A stretch of DNA of 7,312 bases from Actinomycetota bacterium. Its GTDB lineage: Bacteria > Actinomycetota > Geothermincolia > Fen-727 > Anoxymicrobiaceae. Where the stretch lies: NCBI GenBank assembly GCA_016649525.1, contig JAENXM010000084.1:1-7312 (forward strand), given 5' to 3'. The notes beneath the pieces were generated by a model. That model saw only the letters and a program-made list of their open reading frames with translations, made no database searches and had not been told where the DNA came from. Every line of letters begins with the position of its first letter. Position 1 is the first letter of the stretch. Shown here piece after piece: positions 1 to 6,173 of this stretch. The position numbers and the translations under genes are program-made.

Positions 1-1
1 A

Positions 2-136
2 GCTTTTCAGGCCCGGGAGGAGTCCGCGACTGAGCCCGGGAAGGCGAAGGACTGCCCCATCATCGACCTCGAGAAGTGCAGGCGCTGCGGCGACTGCGAG
101 CACGTGTGCACGGAAGGCGCCGTGAAAATGATATAG
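2..136 (+). CDS. C-terminal end of a [4Fe-4S] ferredoxin-like protein (5' end outside the window)
   Basis: This reading frame is open from the window edge and gives 44 residues before the TAG at 134-136. The last part, CPIIDLEKCRRCGDCEHVC followed by TEGAVKMI, contains a CxxCxxCxxxC motif (Cys codons at 77, 86, 95 and 107). This is the standard ligand set of a bacterial-type [4Fe-4S] cluster. The usual proline after the fourth cysteine is a threonine here. A further Cys-Pro lies just ahead (codon 53-55), and before it is a polar, charged stretch that reads like a linker. Ferredoxin domains of this kind carry low-potential electrons in the cytoplasm. It could be a free small ferredoxin or the tail of a larger oxidoreductase subunit; the visible part cannot decide. 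The next gene, thioredoxin, begins 36 nt later on the same strand, so the two are probably co-transcribed. Confidence 0.8.
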   Translation, partial: AFQAREESATEPGKAKDCPIIDLEKCRRCGDCEHVCTEGAVKMI

Positions 137-172
137 AATAGACGCCAGTGGAGTCCTTGGGAAGGGGGAAGA

Positions 173-496
173 ATGGCTGAAGTCCTTGAGGTCAACGAAC
201 AGAACTTCGAGGCGGAGATAAAGAACGCGGGCAAGGCGGCGCTCCTGGATTTCTGGGCGCCGTGGTGCGGCCCCTGCAAGATGATGCACCCGATATTAGA
301 GGGCCTGGCCGGCGAGTTCGAGGGGCGCGCGGTCATCGCCCGCTGCAACGTGGACGAGAACCCGGTGCTCGCCTCGCAGTTCGGCGTTACCGCGATACCG
401 ACGCTCGTCCTTTTCAAGGGCGGCGAGCAGGTAGAGACACTGGTCGGGGTGGCTCCTCCGGAGGAGCTCAAGAACCGGCTCGAATCCGTCTTGTAG
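173..496 (+). CDS. trxA: Thioredoxin
   Basis: This is a complete 107-residue cytoplasmic thioredoxin, the usual length for the family. It reduces protein disulfides using electrons from thioredoxin reductase. The active site WCGPC is at residues 31-35 (C32, C35). The buried Asp26, Trp28 and the cis-proline loop AIPT (Pro76) fall at the same positions as in E. coli TrxA. A third cysteine, C58, lies in the RCNVDENP segment. There is no signal peptide. The ATG is preceded by a purine-rich Shine-Dalgarno region (aaggggg, near 162-168) at good spacing, which supports this start. It sits between a ferredoxin-like gene and an NrdG-type radical SAM gene with short gaps. This hints that it may serve as reductant for an anaerobic enzyme in the same operon, but that role is inferred from context only. 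Confidence 0.96.
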   Translation: MAEVLEVNEQNFEAEIKNAGKAALLDFWAPWCGPCKMMHPILEGLAGEFEGRAVIARCNVDENPVLASQFGVTAIPTLVLFKGGEQVETLVGVAPPEELKNRLESVL

Positions 497-521
497 CCCA
501 ATTGCGTCTTCTAACCATCGG

Positions 522-1256
522 GTGATTATCCTGGAGATCAAAGGTTTCATCCCCAATACCATGCTCGACTGGGAGGGGATGCTCGCGTCGACGCTCTTCC
601 TCCCGCGCTGCAATTTCAAGTGCCCCTTCTGCCAGAACCCCGACCTTGTGCTGCATCCCGAGCGGCTGGAGACTGTCCCGTTCTCCTTGGTACGGGAGTT
701 CATCATCGAGCGTGAGGGCTGGATCGATGGCGTATGCGTTACCGGCGGAGAGCCGTGCATGCACGACGGCCTGCCCGAGCTCTGCCGGCAGCTCAAGGAC
801 CTCGGCGTCGGCGTCAAGGTCGATACGAACGGCAGCTTCCCCGGGATGCTCGAGCTCCTTTTTTCAAAGGGGCTCGTCGATTACGTGGCTATGGACGTGA
901 AGGCCCCGCTGGAGCCGGGACGCTACAGGCTTGCCACCGGAGTGGATCTTCCAGGTATTCTCGATGACGTGCGCAGGAGCATCGAACTCATCAGGGGCTC
1001 CGGTGTCGAGCGTGAGTTCCGCACGACAGTCGTGCCGCTCATGCACTCGCCTTCCGACGTCGCGATCATCGCGGAGATGCTGGAGGGGGAACAGCGCTAC
1101 GTGCTTCAACACTTCAGCCCGAAGGCGACCATCGATCCGAGGTACGCGGAGCTGAAGCCCTTCACGGAGGAGGACATGCAGGCGATGCTCGAGCAGGCGC
1201 GGAGATTCGTCCCCGGCGCCGTTGTCCGCGGGGCTCCCCAGGCGATGGAAGACTGA
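522..1256 (+). CDS. Radical SAM protein, anaerobic ribonucleotide reductase activase (NrdG2-like) family
   Basis: The 244-residue protein has the radical SAM cluster motif CNFKCPFC (C30, C34, C37), the GGEP motif at 75-78 that contacts the SAM amino group, and a DTNG strand at 101-104. A VDYVAMDVKAP segment follows at about 119-129. The opening IKGFIPNTMLDWEG, leading into the cluster motif, is typical of the TIGR02495-type family annotated as anaerobic ribonucleoside-triphosphate reductase activating protein. Such enzymes cleave SAM to a 5'-deoxyadenosyl radical and install a glycyl radical on a partner. The family call is firm, but the substrate is not: no nrdD or other glycyl-radical enzyme lies in the window. 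The start is GTG at 522, chosen because the family begins here. It has no clear Shine-Dalgarno, so translation may depend on coupling to the thioredoxin gene that ends 25 nt upstream. The C-terminal half (about 150-244) is longer than in minimal NrdG proteins. Confidence 0.88.
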   Translation: MIILEIKGFIPNTMLDWEGMLASTLFLPRCNFKCPFCQNPDLVLHPERLETVPFSLVREFIIEREGWIDGVCVTGGEPCMHDGLPELCRQLKDLGVGVKVDTNGSFPGMLELLFSKGLVDYVAMDVKAPLEPGRYRLATGVDLPGILDDVRRSIELIRGSGVEREFRTTVVPLMHSPSDVAIIAEMLEGEQRYVLQHFSPKATIDPRYAELKPFTEEDMQAMLEQARRFVPGAVVRGAPQAMED

Positions 1257-1257
1257 A

Positions 1258-2121
1258 GTGAAGATACTCCCTGAGTGCTACGCGTGTACCATGAGGCAGA
1301 CCCTTTCGGCCGCGCGCCTCGTGACCGATGACGGGTCATTCCACCACCGCTGCCTCAGGGAGGCCGCGATGATCCTCGCGAGGGCGCGAGAGGACATGAC
1401 CCCGCCGGAGGTAGGCGAGGAGTTCTACCGGATGGTGCGCGAGCTGTCCGGCGAAGACGACCCTTTCCGAAAGCAGAAGATAAGACAGAACGAGGTGGTG
1501 GAAGTGCTCCTTCCCTGGCTCCGTGAGACTGTCGCCTCCGCTCCCGACCCGCTCCTGATGGCGGTCAGGCTATCGATCGCGGGGAACGCGGTGGACCCCG
1601 GCTCGCAGGAGTCGTTCGACCTCGAGCGCAGCGTGACGGAGGCGGTCGGTGAGGAGGCGGGGCTCGACGCGTACCCGGCCCTCCGTGAAAGGCTCGAAGG
1701 TGCCGGGAGCGCGCTCTTCATCGCGGACAACTGCGGCGAGATAGTGTTCGACCGCGTCCTGATAGAGACGATGCTCGAAGGCCGAGACATCGAGGTCATC
1801 CTTGCGGTCAGGGGCGCGCCCATCATAAACGACGTTACGGAGCTGGAGGCGAGGGAGGTCGGGATGGACGGCCTCTGCGAGATCGTCTCGAGCGGGATGG
1901 AGATGCCGGGAACGCTCCTTCCGCGGACGACCGGGCGATTCCGCGAGGCGTTCGACGGCGCGGACCTCGTAATATCCAAGGGGCAGGGCAACTGGGAGAC
2001 ACTCGAGGATGCCGAAAGGGAGACATTCTTCCTCTTCCAGGCGAAGTGCTCCGCGGTCGCCGCGGTCAACGACTGCCGCGTCGGGCAGGCTCTGCTGGTG
2101 CGCTCCGGGGGGTCCTGCTGA
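1258..2121 (+). CDS. DUF89 / ARMT1-like metal-dependent phosphatase-family protein
   Basis: This 287-residue protein belongs to the DUF89 family (COG1578), like the archaeal AF1104-type proteins. Visible hallmarks are the N-terminal PECYACTMRQ with a CxxC pair (C7, C10), DNCGEIVFD at 157-165, RGAPIINDVT at 185-194 and ISKGQGNWET at 239-248. Asp157 and Asn158 are the probable metal ligands, by analogy with the family's DN motif. Characterised DUF89 proteins are divalent-metal phosphatases proposed to remove damaged or harmful phosphometabolites; the substrate of this stand-alone prokaryotic type is not known to me. The GTG at 1258 is preferred: it follows the upstream TGA by one nucleotide, has a weak GGAAG six bases ahead, and gives the family's usual N-terminus. 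An in-frame TTG at 1222 would add 12 uncharacteristic residues. The tight junction implies translational coupling to the radical SAM gene. Confidence 0.9.
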   Translation: MKILPECYACTMRQTLSAARLVTDDGSFHHRCLREAAMILARAREDMTPPEVGEEFYRMVRELSGEDDPFRKQKIRQNEVVEVLLPWLRETVASAPDPLLMAVRLSIAGNAVDPGSQESFDLERSVTEAVGEEAGLDAYPALRERLEGAGSALFIADNCGEIVFDRVLIETMLEGRDIEVILAVRGAPIINDVTELEAREVGMDGLCEIVSSGMEMPGTLLPRTTGRFREAFDGADLVISKGQGNWETLEDAERETFFLFQAKCSAVAAVNDCRVGQALLVRSGGSC

Positions 2122-2124
2122 GGG

Positions 2125-4155
2125 TTAGTCGGAGTCGGGCCTGTCGACGCGCGACTCTTCCACAAGCTCCAGGATGTCCTTCACAGCGACACGGTATTCG
2201 CTTCCGACCATCGAGTCAGCGAGGTTCTGCTCGCACCACGGGCAGCTCGTAACTATGAGCTCGGCGCCCGCCGCTTCGGCCATCCGGCAGCGGCGGAGCC
2301 CTATCGCAGCCGCCAGCTCCGGGAACCCCGTCTTCACCCCTCCGCCGGCGCCGCAGCAGGCTGAGAACTCCCGGTTCCTCTCCATCTCGACGAGTGTAAG
2401 GCCCTCGATCGCCGAGAGGATTTTCCTGGGCTCGTCGTATATCCCGCAGGCCCGGCCCAGGTGGCACGGGTCGTGGTAGGTTACGACGAGGTCCCGGGGG
2501 GCGCGTAGCCGGAGGCGCCCCGCTTCGACCGCTTCCGCCAGGACCTCGGTCACGTGGCGGACGCGAAGGCCGAAGGTCGGGAAGAAGTCCCTGTACTCAC
2601 GCAGCGTCTTCAGGCACCCGGGGCACGCGGTGATAATCTCCGTCACTCCCGGTATGTTGAAGCTCTCTATGTTCTCCCGGGCGAGCTCGAGGAAGAGGTC
2701 CTCCTCGCCGAGGCGCAGGAGCGGGCTCCCGCAGCAGCGCTCCTCGCTCCCCATGTAGAGCGGGCTGATGCCCGCCGCGCCGAGAAGCCTCATGGCGGAC
2801 TTTGCCACGTCCTGCGAGAGGAAGGAGAGCGAGCATCCCGCGAAGAATATGGTGGAGCTCGGGCCGCCCGGCCCCTCCGTCTTCAGGCCTCTCGCCCAGC
2901 GGTCCCGGTTGTGCCGCGGCTGTATCCAGGGGTTGCCGTAGTTCTTGATGCTGGCTATCAGGGGTCTGTGCCCTGCGACCGGCAGCAGCTGCTCGCGCGT
3001 CGCCCGGGCCCTCAAGGCCTCGATGAACTTCGGGATGTCGAGCGATACGGGGCAGCGCTCGGTGCAGTTCCTGCACGTGGTGCAGTATGGAAGGCCGTCC
3101 TCGACTGAGTCTCCGAGATCTTCGAGGTAGGAGGCGAGGGAGACGCCGATGCCGCCGAGGTGGCCGGGCGAGCCGTACTCCGGGCCGACGATGTCGTACA
3201 CCGGGCACTCGAGAAGACACGAGCCGCAGCCGATACACCGGAGAGCCTCGTGCAGGTGCTTGTCGTAAGCTAGCCGGGTGCGCCCGTTGTCTATCATGAC
3301 TATCACGATCTCACGGGGTCCGTGCACTCCCATGAAGATCTCTTTCTCGATGTCGGCCGTCCTGCTCGGTCCGGAGAGTATCTGCATGAACGAGGTTATC
3401 AGCTCGCCGGTCGCGTAGTAGGTCTCGATCCTCGCCATGTTGATCGCTTCCTCGAGATCGGGGTATATCTTCTCGGGCGACGAGAGCATGATGAGCTTGT
3501 CCGGCCGCTGGCTCACCAGGTCGACGTTGCCCTCGTTGTGGATGATCAACACCGAGCCCTCGTCCGCGGCGATAGCGTTCATGGAGGTAAGCCCGATGCG
3601 CGCTTTCTCGATGCGGGGCAGGAGGTCTTCGCGGATCGCCTCGATGAGGCGGGAGGGCTCGGGCTCGACATCGCGGCCCAGGAACTCCGAGACGATCCTC
3701 GCTATGTCGTAGCGGGTGAGCTGGGCGCAGGGCCCGGTCGGGTGGACGGTCGGCTCGCCGGAGAGCTGGAGTATGCGGTCTCCGATGTCCGTCTCGATTA
3801 CTTCGACCCCGGCCCCGCCCAGCGCCTCAGAGAGCCCTATCTCTTTCGAGAGGTTGGACTTCGACTTGACCAGGAGCTTCTCGTCCCCGAGCTCATCGAG
3901 GACCGCCCGGGCCGCTTCCGCGGCGTCACCGGCCCGGCGGACCCTGAATCCGTTCGCCTCCAGGTTCTCTATCGCCTGTTCGAGCAGAGCCGCGTCGCCG
4001 ACGGTGGACTCGCGCGCGCGCTTCAGGCGCTCGAGGCGCTCCTCGAGGTCCGGGATGCGGGATGCGTTCCTCTCCCGTTTCTCGATTATGGAGCGGAACG
4101 CCTGGCGCATCGGCTCGAACCGCTCGCTGCGTCTTACTGCTTCGTTTATATCCAT
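2125..4155 (-). CDS. LUD domain / [4Fe-4S] / double CCG-domain fusion protein (LutB-LutA-like)
   Basis: This 676-residue protein combines parts usually encoded separately. Residues about 60-290 form a LutB-like LUD domain: VKSKSNLSKEIGL near the start, VIETDIGDRILQL, a GSVLIIHNEGN-type segment and SGPSRTADIE. Two [4Fe-4S] motifs follow: CIGCGSCLLECP (C307, C310, C313, C317) and CTTCRNCTERCP (C358, C361, C364, C368). Then come two cysteine-rich CCG domains: C441, C474-C475-G, C511xxC514; and C564, C600-C601-G, C638xxC641. This pattern is shared with LutA, GlpC and HdrB/HdrD. All expected cysteines are present and there is no membrane segment. LutABC oxidises L-lactate, and related CCG proteins pass electrons between ferredoxin, thiols and quinones. 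The substrate here is unknown, and no separate LutC is in view. Only a distant purine-rich stretch precedes the ATG, so the start is less certain than the domains. It is transcribed away from fadD. Confidence 0.9.
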   Translation of the reverse strand: MDINEAVRRSERFEPMRQAFRSIIEKRERNASRIPDLEERLERLKRARESTVGDAALLEQAIENLEANGFRVRRAGDAAEAARAVLDELGDEKLLVKSKSNLSKEIGLSEALGGAGVEVIETDIGDRILQLSGEPTVHPTGPCAQLTRYDIARIVSEFLGRDVEPEPSRLIEAIREDLLPRIEKARIGLTSMNAIAADEGSVLIIHNEGNVDLVSQRPDKLIMLSSPEKIYPDLEEAINMARIETYYATGELITSFMQILSGPSRTADIEKEIFMGVHGPREIVIVMIDNGRTRLAYDKHLHEALRCIGCGSCLLECPVYDIVGPEYGSPGHLGGIGVSLASYLEDLGDSVEDGLPYCTTCRNCTERCPVSLDIPKFIEALRARATREQLLPVAGHRPLIASIKNYGNPWIQPRHNRDRWARGLKTEGPGGPSSTIFFAGCSLSFLSQDVAKSAMRLLGAAGISPLYMGSEERCCGSPLLRLGEEDLFLELARENIESFNIPGVTEIITACPGCLKTLREYRDFFPTFGLRVRHVTEVLAEAVEAGRLRLRAPRDLVVTYHDPCHLGRACGIYDEPRKILSAIEGLTLVEMERNREFSACCGAGGGVKTGFPELAAAIGLRRCRMAEAAGAELIVTSCPWCEQNLADSMVGSEYRVAVKDILELVEESRVDRPDSD

Positions 4156-4276
4156 AAGAACAGTCTGACCCCGCCTCTTCTACCTGCAAAGGGTATAATA
4201 TATCCGATATTTCCTACAAAGTTCTTGTTTATCGGTGAACGCACAGCATACACCGGAGTAGAGAAAGGAGCAGAGG
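4156..4276. promoter_or_regulatory. Divergent intergenic region with a candidate -10 box and palindrome
   Basis: This 121-bp gap between the divergent LUD-fusion and fadD genes must hold both promoters. Its centre (about 4187-4232) is clearly more AT-rich than the surrounding coding DNA. A perfect TATAAT lies at 4194-4199 on the + strand, but no good -35 hexamer sits 16-18 bp upstream (ccgcct at 4171-4176). Read on the - strand, the same bases give TATTAT (rc of 4195-4200), a possible -10 for the LUD gene. Directly next to it is the palindrome ATATC-C-GATAT (4200-4210). A second inverted pair, CCGATA (4204-4209) and TATCGG (4230-4235), surrounds a 20-nt spacer. These could be operator sites, but they are short and unproven. 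Confidence 0.45.
4264..4270 (+). promoter_or_regulatory. Shine-Dalgarno site of the acyl-CoA synthetase gene
   Basis: The purine-rich AAAGGAG lies 6 nt before the ATG at 4277 and fixes that start. No other in-frame start nearby has a comparable site. Confidence 0.8.
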
Positions 4277-6055
4277 ATGGAAACCGTAGGCGCCATGCTC
4301 AAGGCACGGGTTCAGAAGTACGGCGACAGGGTCATGATGAGGAAGAAGATCGGGGGGAAGTGGAAGGAGTACTCCTGGAACGAGTTCTATGAGAACGTTC
4401 GCAATCTCGGCCTCGCGATGACCTCCATGGGGATCCAGCCGGGCGAACGGATCGCCATCTTCTCGGCTAACAGCCCGGAGTGGCAGATGACGGACATGGC
4501 GGCGGTCTCCGCCGGTGTGGTGGACGTCCCTCTGTACGCGACCATCACCCCCAAGCAGGCTGAGTACATCCTAAAGGATTCAGGCTCCCGGCTCGTATTC
4601 GTCGGCACCGAGGACCACATGAACAGGGTCCTCGAGGTGAAGGGGAACATCCCGGACCTCATGAAGATCGTGACGATGGACAACACCGCCTCGAATGATC
4701 CCGACGTAGTGACCTTCGACCAGGTGCTCAAGATGGGAGAGGACTACGCGGACAAGGGCGAGTTCGACCGCCGTCTCGACGCGGTCAAGATTGAGGACCT
4801 CTGCAGCATCGTCTATACGTCCGGCACGACGGGACCGCCGAAGGGCGTGATGACAACCCACAAGAACTACATGTCCAACATCTCGACCGTGTCGACACTC
4901 GTCGACATCTCGGACACGCACCAGGTCCTGTCGTTCCTTCCCCTCAGCCACTCGCTGGAGCGCGCAACCGGTTACTACGGCGCAGTCTACAACGGCTGTA
5001 CAATCTCCCACGCGGGTTCCATTGACACGCTCGTGGACGATATCGGCGAGATAAAGCCCCACTGGATGGTCAGCGTTCCGAGGCTTTACGAGAAGGTCAA
5101 CGCCGGGGTCCTCGCCAACGTCGAGAGCGAGTCACCGCTCAAGCAGAAGATATTCCACTGGGCGGTCGGTGTGGGGAGACAGGTGAGCCAGCTGCAGGTC
5201 TCCCACAAGCCGGTCCCGGGTGGGCTCGCATTCAAGCGCAAGATCGCCAACAAGCTCGTCTTCTCGAAGATATACGAGAGGATGGGCGGCAGGCTCATCT
5301 TCTTCGTCTCCGGGGGCGCGCCGCTGGCCAAGGAGATAGCCGAGTTCTTCCACGCGATGGGGATCCTGATCCTCGAGGGGTACGGCCTGACCGAGACCTC
5401 CCCGGTGCTGACCTGCAACACGCCCGACTCGGTAAGGTTCGGCTCGGTAGGGAAGGTCATCCCGGACGTCGAGATAAAGATAGCCGAGGACGGCGAGATA
5501 CTGGCCAGGGGCCCCAACGTGATGCAGGGGTACTGGAACAAGCCCGAAGAGACGGCGGAAGCGCTGGCCGGCGGCTGGTTCTATACCGGCGACATCGGGG
5601 AGTTCGACTCGGACGGCTTTCTGTACATCACCGACCGCAAGAAGGATTTGATCGTGACCGCCGGCGGAAAGAACATCGCGCCTCAGAACATCGAGAACCA
5701 GCTGAAGCTCGACAAGTACATCGAGCAGGCGTGCGTCATCGGTGACAGGCGCAAGTACCTCTCGGCCCTGATAGTGCCGAACCTGGAGGAGCTCGAGGCG
5801 TGGGCGAAGAAAGAGGGTATCTCCTTTTCGGACCGCATGGAACTGGTCATGAACGATAAAGTGAACATGTTCATCAGGGAGCGCATCGACGAGCAGCTCA
5901 AACACTTCGACCGCCACGAGAACATCACGAAGTTCACGCTCCTGCCCCAGGAGATGACGGAAGCGGACGGGTTCCTCACCCCGACCCTGAAGGTCAAGCG
6001 GAAAGATGTCTCGCAGGCGTTCGCCGACGACATAAACAAGATGTATCCGGAGTAG
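4277..6055 (+). CDS. Long-chain fatty acid-CoA ligase (FadD-like AMP-forming acyl-CoA synthetase)
   Basis: This complete 592-residue enzyme of the ANL adenylating superfamily most resembles the long-chain acyl-CoA synthetase group (COG1022). It would activate fatty acids with ATP to acyl-AMP and then to acyl-CoA, for beta-oxidation or lipid synthesis. Core motifs are intact: the phosphate-binding loop YTSGTTGPPKG (180-190), YGLTETSP (369-376), YTGD (436-439) and ITDRKKD (451-457), followed by TAGGKNIAPQNIE. The C-terminal LTPTLKVKR (about 568-575) carries the lysines of the A10 region. PLSHSLERATGYYGA (about 220-235) is typical of long-chain members. There is no signal peptide or clear membrane helix, so it is probably cytosolic or peripheral to the membrane. 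It stands alone between a divergent gene and a terminator and is likely monocistronic. Chain-length preference cannot be read from sequence alone. Confidence 0.95.
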   Translation: METVGAMLKARVQKYGDRVMMRKKIGGKWKEYSWNEFYENVRNLGLAMTSMGIQPGERIAIFSANSPEWQMTDMAAVSAGVVDVPLYATITPKQAEYILKDSGSRLVFVGTEDHMNRVLEVKGNIPDLMKIVTMDNTASNDPDVVTFDQVLKMGEDYADKGEFDRRLDAVKIEDLCSIVYTSGTTGPPKGVMTTHKNYMSNISTVSTLVDISDTHQVLSFLPLSHSLERATGYYGAVYNGCTISHAGSIDTLVDDIGEIKPHWMVSVPRLYEKVNAGVLANVESESPLKQKIFHWAVGVGRQVSQLQVSHKPVPGGLAFKRKIANKLVFSKIYERMGGRLIFFVSGGAPLAKEIAEFFHAMGILILEGYGLTETSPVLTCNTPDSVRFGSVGKVIPDVEIKIAEDGEILARGPNVMQGYWNKPEETAEALAGGWFYTGDIGEFDSDGFLYITDRKKDLIVTAGGKNIAPQNIENQLKLDKYIEQACVIGDRRKYLSALIVPNLEELEAWAKKEGISFSDRMELVMNDKVNMFIRERIDEQLKHFDRHENITKFTLLPQEMTEADGFLTPTLKVKRKDVSQAFADDINKMYPE

Positions 6056-6078
6056 GCTTTTGTCTCGATGGCTTGCGG

Positions 6079-6108
6079 ACGGGGCCGGGGACACCCGGCC
6101 CCGTTCTT
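6079..6108 (+). terminator. Rho-independent terminator after the acyl-CoA synthetase gene
   Basis: A perfect 11-bp stem pairs 6079-6089 with 6094-6104 around a GACA loop. It is almost entirely G-C (ACGGGGCCGGG with CCCGGCCCCGT) and is followed by a short T-rich tail, TTCTT. It begins 24 nt after the fadD stop codon and separates that gene from the repeat-protein gene downstream. The tail is short for a classic terminator, but the stem is very strong. Confidence 0.85.
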
Positions 6109-6116
6109 CATAAGGA

Positions 6117-6146
6117 TTGCCACCACGGGCACTGTCGCATTATGCT
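6117..6146 (+). promoter_or_regulatory. Candidate sigma70-type promoter for the secreted repeat protein
   Basis: TTGCCA at 6117-6122 matches five of six bases of the -35 consensus. TATGCT at 6141-6146 matches four of six of the -10, with an 18-bp spacer. Transcription would start near 6153, leaving a leader of about 20 nt that holds the Shine-Dalgarno site. The placement just after the terminator makes sense, but the match is by eye only. Confidence 0.5.
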
Positions 6147-6160
6147 TTTACGAAGAGATC

Positions 6161-6167
6161 AAGGAGG
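6161..6167 (+). promoter_or_regulatory. Strong Shine-Dalgarno site of the repeat-protein gene
   Basis: AAGGAGG lies 6 nt before the ATG at 6174. This is close to the ideal anti-16S match and settles the start of the exported protein. Confidence 0.85.
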
Positions 6168-6173
6168 ACAGAT

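Noticed and set aside
296..817. 173-codon - strand open frame across thioredoxin and the radical SAM gene
   Set aside because: It crosses two convincing genes on the other strand, has no domain signal and no ribosome site. It is a shadow frame.
1222..1257. TTG at 1222 as the start of the DUF89 protein
   Set aside because: The added residues are basic, lie within the radical SAM gene and do not resemble the family's N-terminus. The GTG at 1258 gives the typical start.
2132..2157. Possible hairpin GAGTCG ... CGACTC near the convergent gene ends
   Set aside because: The stem is only 6 bp with a 14-nt loop and no T-run on either side, and it lies inside the LUD-fusion coding sequence. It is too weak to call a terminator.
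3322..4392. 356-codon + strand open frame opposite the LUD-fusion gene and running into fadD
   Set aside because: It is antisense to a gene with clear Fe-S and CCG motifs, overlaps the start of fadD, has a low-complexity Arg/Leu/Glu-rich composition and no recognisable domain. Long antisense frames are expected in GC-rich coding DNA.
5132..6094. 320-codon - strand open frame opposite fadD
   Set aside because: It mirrors the well-supported acyl-CoA synthetase in codon phase, is rich in Arg, Val, Leu and Asp, and would begin inside the terminator region. No motif supports it.
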